The translations under genes and the position numbers were made by a program. Below the pieces are notes generated by a model that saw nothing but the letters and a program-made list of their open reading frames with translations, was not told the DNA's origin and did not search any database. Source: Nelumbo lutea (Eukaryota; Streptophyta; Magnoliopsida; Proteales; Nelumbonaceae). From it: a stretch of 64,000 nucleotides of DNA. Below are positions 34,208 through 44,612 of this stretch, piece after piece. Within the stretch, counting starts at the first letter, position 1. Each line of letters begins with the position of its first letter. The stretch spans positions 72,350,401-72,414,400 of the forward strand of contig JAKGHH010000001.1 in assembly GCA_022828595.1 (NCBI GenBank). Direction: 5' to 3'.

Positions 34208-37200
34208 CCTTCCGTAGTCTCCTAAATTTAATTTCATCTGGGTGTTCAATGATATTCCTATAAGAAATGAGCATCAATATAATTAGTCACTATAATATCT
34301 CAAAGCACCAAAAAGAAGAGTCCAAATATTAATAGCAATATGGTGATTCGAGTGCCATAGAATTACCTAACGATCTTACAAAGGGTCTGAAGAACAGAAT
34401 TAGCTTCTGTCGAATTAACTTCAGATCGCAGCACTTCAATGGCTTTCTGAAGACGAGTACATACAAGAGAAACAGGGTCTTGAATTCTCTGCAGTTCTTG
34501 ATCATCTGGATCAGGTTCATCAGCATGCATTCTAGAGCTTTTATTGGAGTTTTCCTTGTCATCAGGATCGGGCTCAACCTGCATGACTTCACTGGCATGA
34601 GAATCACCAGGATCAGGTTTGCTGTTGCCTCTATATTCCAAAGAGATCTTTTCTACTTCAGCGTCATCAAGATCAGGCTCCTCAATAGTATTCTCTACTT
34701 GGACCTCATGTTCAACAGTTTTAATTGCTTGAGAATCATCAGGATCAGGTTCACCCCTGTTTCTGTAGTCCAAGATAACCCTTCCAAATTCAGAATCGTC
34801 TGGATCAGGTTCTCTGCAGTTCATCGTTAGCTGGCTCTCACTACCCATAGTCTCATTTGCTTGATTCTCATCTCGATCCAGTTCAACCACCACTTTATTC
34901 TTTAGAGCAGCACTGTTCACCTCCGTATCATCAGGATCAGGTTCTTCACAGTTATTAGAGTCAATCAACTTCCTGTCAGTTCTCAAATGAGGCATGGATT
35001 GTGCCAATTTACGATCATCTGGATCAAGCTCAAGTTCAGTTCTGTTTCTGTTAGCTCCCAAATAAGGTTTGAAATCCATGGCATGAACACTTTGAGAATC
35101 ATTGGGGTCAGGCTCAAACTTGTTTTGATCAAGCAAGTTGTGATTAGGATGAGGCTCGCTGCTAGGATTCTCACAAGTTTCCTTGGGGATTTCAGGCTGC
35201 ATATGTTCTTTTACCAAAGAATCATCAGGAACAGGTTCTTCACAGACTTCAAATGCCCCAGAGGTGTTGGTGGAAGTTTCAGCTAAACGACGGTAGGCAG
35301 CAGCAACTGATGATGCACGGGCACTGGCCAAGTGATCTGACATTTTGCCCCCAAGCTTTTGAGAACTACTACTTCTGGTTCCAGTATAAAACTCCTCTTC
35401 ATAGTGTTCCGAATGCCTGACAGAAGTCAAGGTGTGGCTTCTTGACTTTGTCCAGTCTAGACAAGCAGCTTCTTGGTTGAGCTGTTTGGAACAAAAGCAA
35501 ATCAAGGCTAAGAATCTTCAAATCAAAACCTCATGTATACGCTTCAAGTGCAAACACATAATATAGATATATACCTGCTTATCTAGAGCATAAAAGTTGG
35601 CATCATGTTCAGAGTAAACCATGTGAGCCTGAAATAGACAAAATGGAAAAAACAATGTGGGTTGAAGGATCATTTGCTGACTGATAATTATACAATTATG
35701 TACATATGTTGCACTGGTGTACACATTGAGGAAACTCCTAACAAGGGATTTAAAGATAACTTGTTATACTTGATGTAAAGCCCTAAACTGTTAAAATTAG
35801 TATGCAAGTGAAATTTTCAACCGGTGTTTAGGATGGGCTATAGGGATGAAGTCAAAATGGAGACTGTGATAATCCAACTAATCTCCATTTGGGCAGTAGG
35901 AAAAAAATTGGATAAGAGAAAGGCCAACAAAAGTAGAAACACTCGATTATCTATGGAGAAAACTGCCTGAATTTCTGAGTAAAATCAGATTCAAAGAGTC
36001 ACCTCCAATTGAAAGCTAAAAGTTATGTACCTAATACCCATATTTTGCATATAATAGATCCACAGAAAGGTCAGGAAGTTGAATTTGGATCCTCTAGTGT
36101 AAGAATGCAGAAGACTTCTTGGAGTTGGCTTCTATAATTTCCAGAAGTCCCATGTTGGATCAATCAGGACATGGGTTCATAATGTTCACAATCCAACTAA
36201 ATACAATTTTTTTTTTCAAAGTAATAGTGACATATGGGCATTTTCATCACACAGACAATTCAAGACCACAGAATGTCATGATGGATCCATGTGGTACTTA
36301 TTATGTCATAGGTACTCAAACAGAATACAAATTTTATAATGAAATGTTAGAAAATTATACTCACAAGCTCATGTAACAGAGTTTTTTTAATGCTCTCATA
36401 TTTCCTAAAACCCTTGAGGTCATCAGTTCGAAGGCGCAGAGATATCTCCTCTCCTTGATTCTGTAAAGAGAATAAGAAATGACAAAACAATATATAACAT
36501 TTTTTCTTCAATTTTCACTTTTCTATGTATTGTACCACCAAAATACATAACCCAATTGTTTTCTGATTGGCGTATAACCCAAATGTTACCTTGTTAAGAC
36601 CAAGAATGCATTTGGGACTGATACCAACATACCCCACTGGAGCCATCTCTGTCATAACTCCTACCCGCCATCGATGCTTTAAAACAGTACAGAAACAATA
36701 CAGTGTCTAACAAAATCCATGGCAAAACAGAAAATATAAAGGTAATAACTAGGAATTGTCATTTAGAAGAACCTTGTTCATGATAGCAATAATTCCTGGA
36801 TCAGCAGCAAGCATATGCATTATTCTCAATGCCTCAGAAGCTGGAGGGTACAACTGTTAAAAAACACAAACACATGATTAACAATAGTTATAATAATAAG
36901 ATTAGGTGGCTGATCAAATAATATGATTAGGTATGGCATATGGAATACCAAGTTCTTCATCTTAGGTTGAGGTTGGTTGACAGGCATAGCTTAATTAAGA
37001 TAATAGCAGGAGAAGTGTCAACTCAAAAAAAAAAAAAAAATCATTTGGAAGGTGTTTAACTAAAGTAGCTCAACAGAGATCTATCTAGGGAACACAAAGT
37101 TTTAACTTGTTTAGTGGTTATAGAAGTTGATCACACCTCTATTCCTGGAATGTGAAGTGTGCGGAAATCACAGAAGATATACGTTCCTTGTGGAAGTTTT

Positions 37201-38787
37201 AGTGAAGTTGTGGGCCTATCTATCATGCGCTGCCTCAGTCTCCTTTCCTCTTCATCAAATCCAGCTATCCTCAAGTCAACTTTTTCATTTCGTAGAACCT
37301 CTTCAACTTCATCTTCGAACACACCCATCATTCTAATAGGCTTATTCTGCTCAAGAAAAGGCAAAGAAATAAGTTGCTTTGCAAGGAGTACATAGACAGT
37401 GATGTTAAACATGATTATTGTCTTCCTATGTGCTAGTTGACTAAAAAACCTTTCTTAAATTACAATCTAAGAACATTTCAGACCCACTTCACAATACATT
37501 TATCCTTTGACTGCATCCATTTATCTTTTGGGATTTAACCAAGATAACAGCATTGATGAGGGCTTTAATATTTTCTCATGGTGAAAAATCGTTCAGGTTC
37601 AGGAAATAGACATACGGAAATTCATTGTTGATTCCATTATCCACAAAGACAATAACCATGTGAGACAACCAAGTGTTTCCTGCCAAAGGAAAACCAATGG
37701 TATTCACAAATTCCAGGACTAAATGAACTTGATCAATACAACCAAGTTGCTACTTGACCAACAGAGAAACTCCACTTAAATGGATGCAGAGCTACAACAA
37801 GAGCCTTAAAAAGCTAAGTTTTATGTCTCAATTATCCACTGGGGGAAGTTATTACCATGGTTCACAACTTTGATATCAATGGACATTTTGCCATGTAGAA
37901 ATGAGAAATTCTGGGGATATTTCACTTATCTTGCTAAGGCATTTGAAAAATCTAAAGCAATTGGGGGAATTACTAAAAACATGGAATTTGTTAATGAAAT
38001 TTCATGGATTATTATAAGTATAATTGCATATTTAAAATAGAAAAACCATAGCAAGCAACTGGGAATTACAAATAGGAGAAAATTAGGATTCTCTCAGATC
38101 AAAAAGCAAAAAAAAAAAAAAAAGAAAGAAAAAAAAAGAAAAAAAGAACCTGTTGTTACAAGTCACATAAACACTTAAACAGTAAGATAGTCATCCAATC
38201 ACAAAATCTCCATTTGATTTTCAGGAAGACTTCTAAAAACCTTCAATGATTTTAACAAAATATCATAAGGTTACAACGATTTTCTAAAACATAAAATCTT
38301 AGATGTTTGAATAATCAATGAGATTTGAAATATCACTGATATATTGCAATATAGAGATAAAGGGAGAAAAAAATTCTTGGAATATTTTGTATTGCCTCTA
38401 GTGAAATAGGGAGATTGTTCCAAATCTCATTGATATTGCCAACCATGATTATAAAAACTAAGACACTTGTCAATTTAAATGTGAGATCAAAGGCACAATT
38501 TTTATTATGTAGGAAATAAAGTATTAATGAAGGTATAGGAATATGGTTCATACCTCAACAATGGAAGACTCAAGCAAGCTTAAATTTGAGTGTTCTCCAG
38601 AGAATGGAATGAACGTATTTGAGCTTTTATCAGAAGAGCGTGGTACAAGGAGACGCATAGTATTCGCTTTTACATTAGTCAACTTCTGTAGTTTGTGTCC
38701 AAGATCTTTGAGAGTAGCACCTGAATTTATCTCCACATTCAACTTCCTTCCCCTCCAAATAACTAAGATATTCTGTGTTTTTTCCAT
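33438..38787 (-). CDS. UBL-WLM-PUB zinc metalloprotease (Wss1/SPRTN-like)
   Basis: Ten exons on the minus strand (38554-38787, 37137-37346, 36773-36853, 36600-36676 extended to 36590, 36365-36460, 35575-35628, 34367-35481, 34209-34257, 33999-34038, 33438-33589) join in frame to 705 residues. Residues 1-78 are a ubiquitin-like domain. The WLM protease domain follows, with HELAHMVYSEHD giving zinc ligands H234, H238 and H244 and catalytic E235; an intron splits HEL from AH. Residues about 290-600 carry roughly a dozen EPDPDD-like acidic repeats. The C-terminus (NIIEHPDEIKFRRLRK, ANPMFQRNVANYKAAMEVLFLVGF) is a PUB domain, a known binder of the Cdc48/p97 tail. The layout matches Arabidopsis At5g35690, a homologue of Wss1, which cleaves DNA-protein crosslinks. 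That role is inferred here. Confidence 0.93.
34139..34203. repeat. (GT)n(GA)n microsatellite
   Basis: A GT run of about ten units is followed by a GA run of about twenty units, inside the intron between the last exons of the metalloprotease gene. Translations such as SLSLSL or THTHTH across it are meaningless. Confidence 0.95.
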
Positions 38788-40004
38788 ATTGTACTGCAAG
38801 GAAAAACAAAGGAAAGTAACTAAGAAAGAAGAAAGCTGAAGCTTGAAAGTACTAATTGATTCCCTTTCTCTCTATGGGCAACCTCCAACAAACTTTTCTA
38901 TCTGATCATGCAAAGATTCAACAATCAAGAAAATACAAAAAAAAAGAAAAAAAAAAAAAAACCGACACCGCACACACACACAAAACACTCGACATAGAAT
39001 TATTAGTTGCGAAACATAGACACGTTGAAGGTTGAATGCAAGAACTTCCACAAGAATGGAGACCACCTCAAGACATGGACCATGGGTTCAGAAAGTGAAA
39101 CAATAATTGTCGGTTGTAAAAGTAAGGTTTTCATCTTAAGATCAAACCACAAGTTTGAAGTCTCAAACCACAATCTGCTTGAAATCTTCATTTTATCCCT
39201 CAAGTTACCAAATTTTGTTGGCAATAATACGGCCAGTATCAAGTAGAGAACTCGAAAACCAGCCAAGTTAATAGATGTTAGCTGTCCATATAAAAGTTAT
39301 CAATCTGTAGAAATAGTTCTGAATATAGGTTTCCTAGACTACTCCCATAAAGTTCAGAATAAACTCAAACTATCCAAAATTCCAACAGGGAATTCAAATA
39401 TTCAATGTCGATATTAAAAGAAAATGCAGATATAATAGTCAAAACGGGAACAATAATTAGAATCAAACTTCTTTTTTTTTTCGCACCACTAAAATCAAGG
39501 CGAAATTAAAAAAAAAAAATGAATAACAGTATAACAAAAGGAAGGGGGAAGACAGGACAGAGCCAGAATATATCCAAAACTAAGAACGAAAAGACCATCA
39601 ATCTAATAAGGCGTAGGCATCCGAAACAATATCCAGCAGGACCTGAAATCAATGAACCAGGCCCTCCAGTATCGATGAAATTCAACCGAGTTTGCTATAA
39701 ATAAACTGCTAAACAATAAAGATTTCGAGATATATCGATTTCTAAATATGCCCAGACCGGAAAAGAACGGAAGAATTACCTCAATTGAATTGAGACGATC
39801 GGACTCTACGAATTGGGCACTTCGTTCTGTCTGAAAAAAAAAATGAATATCAAAGAGAAGATAGAGAAAATAAATAGTAAGAACTTGGCGCGACTGGAAA
39901 TTTATAGGATGTCGCCGGAACGACATTAGATTATTGGCCGATTGGCGCAATTTAGCGTGACCACAGAATAAAATGCTAAAATGAACTGACGAACTTGAGA
40001 ACAT
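38788..40004 (-). other. 5' leader region of the Wss1-like gene
   Basis: A cag acceptor sits just before the coding exon (about 38793), and a gag|gtaattc donor lies at about 39780, so a 5' UTR intron near 1 kb is likely. The small upstream exon candidate (about 39781-39830) would read in frame into the start codon without a stop. The chosen start, MEKTQNILVIW, places the ubiquitin fold at the very N-terminus as in relatives. Confidence 0.5.
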
Positions 40005-40370
40005 TCCCGTTAACGGTGTTTGTGACCGTGCGTTAGTGCTTATGAGGATTGATGAACACGTGAGAATTCAAGTGGTCAGCCGGTCATCCGTAGTTTCTAG
40101 AGAGAAATACCAGGTGCTGTTTGGGAACGTGTACATACGTAATACTTACTTAATGGGGTAGGTATCGTTTGGGTGTGGGTGAATGCGTGATGCAGTGATG
40201 CTTGCCAATGTAACCCATTGCCCGTTTTCGAGAAGAGAAGCATCCAAACAATAGAAGTTGCCAAGTCGGAATCCAAATAAGCTAGATAGGAGCTGATGTA
40301 ACCGTTTTCGGCCACGTACCAATGTTTTGTGATGCAAAATCTTTTGGCTAAGTACCTCATTATTTGACCC

Positions 40371-40795
40371 GGTGGTGGTGTGCCTTAGTGACGAGCTACT
40401 TGGTGGCGAACTCCCTGGGGGAGAACTACTTGGTGACGAACTGCTTGGTGGCGAACTGTCCGGTGACAAGCCCCTTGGTGGAGAGCTACTTGGTGACAAA
40501 TTGCCAGGTGGCGAATTGCCTGGTGGCGAACTGCCTGGTGGTGCTCCCTGGTGGCGAACTACCTGGGGGTGAACTCCCTGGTGGCGAACTGCTTGGTGGC
40601 GAACTGCCTGGGGATGAACTGCCTGGTGGCAAACTCCCTGGTGGCGAACTGCCTGGTGGCGAACTGCCTGGTGGCGAGCTGCCTAGTGGCGAACTGCCTG
40701 GCGAACTCCCTGGTGGCAAACTGCCTGATGGCGAACTGCCTGGTGGTGAACTCCCTGGGGGCAAACTGCCTGGTGGCGAACTGCCTACTAGGCGG
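40371..40795. repeat. 15-bp minisatellite, consensus ggtggcgaactgcct
   Basis: About 27 copies of a 15-base unit lie head to tail, with variants such as ggtgacgaactgctt and gggggtgaactccct, and one shorter unit near 40700. The period is a multiple of three and the unit lacks stops, so several frames stay open (PGGEL, LVANC, SSPPG, RQFAT). These open frames are by-products and not proteins. Confidence 0.93.
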
Positions 40796-40879
40796 CCGAT
40801 GCCTTAGAGAATGCTGGAGCTCCCTGGTGCAGCACAATCTGACTGCCCTCAGCATGAGGTGGTCTTCTTTCCTTTATAG

Positions 40880-41015
40880 GCTGTGGGAGATGAGGGACCT
40901 GTGAGAACTTCATCTTTTCCTCCTCTTTGTAGGTGGCGGGAGCTGAGAGACCTACGAGAACTCCATCTTTTCCTCCTCTTTGTAGGCAGCGGGAGCTGAA
41001 GGACTTGCGAGAATT
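40880..41015. repeat. ~53-bp direct repeat, 2.5-3 copies
   Basis: The unit ggcgggagctgagagacct...catcttttcctcctctttgtag recurs starting near 40882, 40935 and 40988. It lies between the minisatellite and the TATA box of the minus-strand LTR. Confidence 0.8.
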
Positions 41016-41269
41016 GAATCAGAGGTCCCGGGGGTATTTTCCCGATGGGGGTTCTTCGATGCTTAAGTTAGCACTCTTATTGTAGAGAGCTTTGAAGATA
41101 ATATGAGAGAGCTAGAGAGCAGGGGTTACTTCCCTTTTTTCCATCCCTCTCCCCTTTGGGGGGTGAGGTCTTTATATACCGAAGTTCTCGCGGGTTAGGT
41201 GGGTGAAAAGCCTCCAAACGGTAAGACCCGTCGCATCTTGTCAGAACCGGGGTACGGTGGTGAACTCCT

Positions 41270-41670
41270 CGAGGTCGTCAGGCTGGCGCTTGTGTCAGGC
41301 GGCCAGGTCGGTGCCTGGGCCGGGTTGTCAGAGGGGTGCCTGCGTCAGTTGGCGGGTCAGTGTCTAGGCCAGGTCGTCAGGTCGGTGCCTGTGTCAATTG
41401 GCGGGTCAGTGTCTAGACCAAGTCGTCAAGCTGGCGCCTGTGTCAGTTGGTGGGCGCCTTGGTCGGATCATGCGCTAGGCTGGTCCAGGTCGGCCAGGTC
41501 GCGCAGGCCGCATGCCCCACGTAGCTCGCGTAGGCTGTGCGCAATTCGCACAGGCCGCGTGTCGCGCAGGTCACGCGTGCCATGCGCAGTTCGCGCAGGC
41601 CGCGCGCGCGCCGCGTAGGTCGCGTGTGCCATGCGCAGGTCGCGCAGGCGCGTCAAGCCACGCCAGGCCG
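41270..41670. repeat. GC-rich tandem words in LTR upstream part
   Basis: Two arrays adjoin here. One has gtcaggtcggtgcctg/gtcaattggcgggtcagtgtct repeats (41275-41460); the other has irregular cgcgcaggtc/catgcgcagttcgcgcaggcc repeats (41490-41660). CpG density is far above the surroundings, which is unusual for a plant transposon because methylated CpG normally decays. Open frames here are by-products. Confidence 0.75.
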
Positions 41671-41952
41671 GCCAGACTGGTGCCCGGGTGGGTCACCAAC
41701 TTCGTAAGTTTGTTGGCTGGGTGTTTTCCTAGTTGTCACGAGGTGCCACGTGTCACAATTTCACTAGAGGGCCAAATCTGCCCTCATCGGGAGCCTAGGA
41801 TAGCTGATCATCTCCCCACACAGATTATAGAAAAAAAAAGTTTGTTATGAATCCTAATTTTCAAGATAATATGTCAAGAATTCGAACCAAAAGGAAGATA
41901 ATCCATCAAATCCTGTAACAAATATGTATAATACATCATTGCCATCACTTAA

Positions 41953-42277
41953 GGGTATGTTCGTTTGCTCTAAAGTCTGACATATAAAAGTGTAATAATT
42001 ACATTTAGAGGTTTAATGGTATTGGTGAACTTTTCATTTCTCTAAATTTTGAATGCTGAGAATGTTGTTCAAAATTATGAATTCTAAAAATTATCAAATA
42101 TCTATTTTAATTCTATATATAAGAGTTTTTATTTGTTTTTTTGCGGTATCATTGAAAAACAAAAAGTTGTAAAAGTACACTTTAAGAAATAAGAGAGAGG
42201 AAACGAACGACCATTTTTCTCTTAAAATTAAAAAATTCCTCTTAAGAGATAAGAGTTAAGAAGAAACGAACATACCC
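41953..42277. mobile_element. 325-bp MITE, GGGTATGTTCGTTT ends, TAA duplication
   Basis: The ends GGGTATGTTCGTTT and aaacgaacataccc are inverted repeats, and taa flanks both sides (41950-41952 and 42278-42280). A 3-bp TAA duplication fits PIF/Harbinger (Tourist-like) elements. Its inner words (aaaagttcaccaataccaa in inverse) are shared with the elements at 42999 and 59.5-61.5 kb. Confidence 0.7.
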
Positions 42278-42475
42278 TAAGTCTTGCCTAACTACAAGTC
42301 TATAAGTGGAATAGCTCCATGACTTTGATTAGCGGAGGTAGGTATTATCATAACATCAACTTAATCATAATTGGGTGAGTTTGGGTGGTGACCATACTCC
42401 CTATCTCTGACTTGTTTTTCGTTGGATAGAAAGTTTAAGTTCCACCCTTGATCCTTGATGGAGATGGGTTCCCAC

Positions 42476-42911
42476 TAAACCTGTTCATGGGCCGGGCCGG
42501 GCCAGGCTTTCACTTGTCACTAATGAAAAGATACTAGGCCCGAGCCCGAGCCCGGCCCTAGTAAAAAGCTCGAAACCCGAGCCTGAGCCCAAAGCCCGAC
42601 CTAATTGAAAAAAAAAACAAATTTCCCTATTCAAATTAGAATTAAAAATTCAAATAGTATTTTTTTTCTATTTAAATGAACAATGGGCCTACAAGATGGT
42701 ATTTTTCCCTTTCTTTTATATTTTAAAACACAATTTTACATTCTTAAATCAAAAAATTTATTTAAATGGACATAATCACATAACTAATTTTAAGTTTAAT
42801 ATTAGGTTGGACTAGGCCGAGCTTGGGCTGGGCTATTTTGACAAAACCCAAGCCTGGCTTGAATTTATTGCGGGTCGGCCCGTTGGGCCACCCGACCCAT
42901 GAATAGGTCTA
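42476..42911. mobile_element. 436-bp hAT-type MITE with GGCCGGG-rich ends
   Basis: The ends TAAACCTGTTCATGGG and (inverse) TAGACCTATTCATGGG match well. Flanks gttcccac (42468-42475) and gtttccac (42912-42919) agree at 7 of 8 bases, as expected for hAT. It is non-coding. Confidence 0.72.
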
Positions 42912-42998
42912 GTTTCCACCAAGGGCTTGAATCCTTGACTTTTTTAATTAATTTATTTTTGGGAAAAAAGATTTATGTAAAATAAAGGAAATACTGTA

Positions 42999-43445
42999 GG
43001 GCTTGTTCGTTTCCTCTTAACTCTTACCTCTTAAGAGAAATCTTACAATTTTAAGAGGAAAATGGTCATTCGTTTCCTCTTATCCCTTATCTCTTAAAGA
43101 GGAATCTTACATTTTTTTTTTGTTTTCCAATGATACCCCCCAAAACACAAAACACTTCTTCTTCCCTATAACTCAAGGGTCTCATATGCAATAATAATAA
43201 TAATAATAATAATTAATTATTAATCAATTATAATAATTTTTAATATTATTTTTTATTGAATTACATAGACAAACAAAAATTTTCACATATGGGGTTAAAA
43301 TGGATATTTGACAATTTTTAGAATTCAAAATAATATTCTCTACATTTAGAGTATCGAGGAAAGAAAAGTTCACCAATACCAATATACCTCCTAATGCAAT
43401 TATTGCACTTTTAAATGTTAGACATCAGAGCAAACGAACAAGCCC
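42999..43445. mobile_element. 447-bp MITE, GGGCTTGTTCGTTT ends
   Basis: The inverted ends GGGCTTGTTCGTTT and aaacgaacaagccc bound a non-coding AT-rich body. It belongs to the same family as 41953-42277. TA lies on both sides. Its right end is only 6 bases from the target duplication of the large hAT-like element. Confidence 0.7.
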
Positions 43446-44612
43446 TAAAGCATAAAGATTAGGGATGTCAATTTTCCCTATTTCCCTCATTCCCGTGGGG
43501 ATCCACCCCAAATGGGGCGAGGAATGGGGTGGGGAAATTTTCATCCCCATTGGTAGAGACAGAGAGAGCACTCCCCACCTCGCGGAGACCCCAATCCCCG
43601 CCTCGTAGGGTCCTTGCTAATATATATGTATATATGTATATATGTATGCATACATTTATATACTGGTAAAAGTGCATGCATGTTGCATGTGGCAGTGTGT
43701 ATAGTGCCGTTCAACTCAAAGACCTAACTTCAAATATTCTTATAGTTTCTATCAAAGTTTTCAACATGTTTTAACCTAAACATGGTTAGGTTATTGGATT
43801 CATTGGTTTGTTAATTTGATACATTTTTTTGGTATGTTTTAACCTAAACCAATTTATTGCTCAAAAAAACCCATTGACTTGGTCAAAAACCAAATTAGGT
43901 CCTTACCGGTAGAACCACTAACGTATTTAACCAGGAAAATGGGCTATGGTTAATACATTAATTTGTTTTTCTTTTGTATTTTAGCTATTTCTATTTTTAC
44001 TAACAATAGTTCTCATTTTTTTTAAATATACTTTTGTTTAATATGAAGAATATATAATATTAATACATATTCAAAATTTTCCATAAAATTTATAAAAAAA
44101 TCTATACTTTTTATTTTTTATTATTTAATTTATGATATAATAAAAATTACTTATTTAACAAGAGGAAAATGCAATTCCAATGTATTGTTTGATATTGGTT
44201 TTAATATTGGGGTCAAATCAATTTATTAGATTGATTAGCCAACCACCCAATTCAAAATTGTAGGTTCATTTACCACCAAATTAACCACTTGTCTACGGTT
44301 GCCTAGCCAATTAAATCATGGAACCATTTGACATGGTTAGTGGAGTCATGTGTTAGACATCAATGCTTTGTTTTTTTCCTAATTTTTATCCCATTTCCAT
44401 TATTAATGAAAATAATTCTCATTTATCACACTTTTTTTTATATGATGAATATATAATATCATAGAATGTACCCAAATTTATCTATATTTTTTATAATTTT
44501 ATGTATTTTATTATTTAATTATAACATCGTGTGTTGATCCATTTGATATGGACAATTGAACCACTAATCCACCACTTGGATGGAAAAAACCATTTTGCTT
44601 TTTTGGTTGATT

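Larger units (their letters stand above)
40365..41786 (-). mobile_element. GC-rich LTR (minus orientation) with internal tandem arrays
   Basis: On the minus strand it begins TGAGGGCAGATTTGGCCC, matching TGAGGGCAAATTTGGCCC of the LTR at 62693. It has a TATA box (TATATAAAG, plus strand 41171-41178 region), then TTAAGCATCG, which the other LTR has in the same order at 63269. It differs by three tandem arrays (see the repeat entries). No coding domain flanks it, so it looks like a solo LTR. The exact 3' end and a target duplication could not be fixed. Confidence 0.6.

Noticed and set aside
34056..34277. Open frame containing SLSLSL and THTHTH
   Set aside because: Only the short NIIEHPDEIKFRRLRK part is a real exon of the metalloprotease; the rest translates a GA/GT microsatellite in the intron.
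34480..35286. Plus-strand open frames opposite the acidic-repeat exon
   Set aside because: They are antisense shadows of the minus-strand exon 34367-35481, whose regular repeat keeps the other strand open.
40364..40904. Long overlapping open frames on both strands (PGGEL, LVANC, RQFAT, SSPPG repeats)
   Set aside because: They all arise from one 15-base minisatellite whose period is a multiple of three. There are no start context, domains or splice signals.
40371..41015. CRISPR array
   Set aside because: The repeats are directly adjoining with no unique spacers, and the DNA is plant nuclear.
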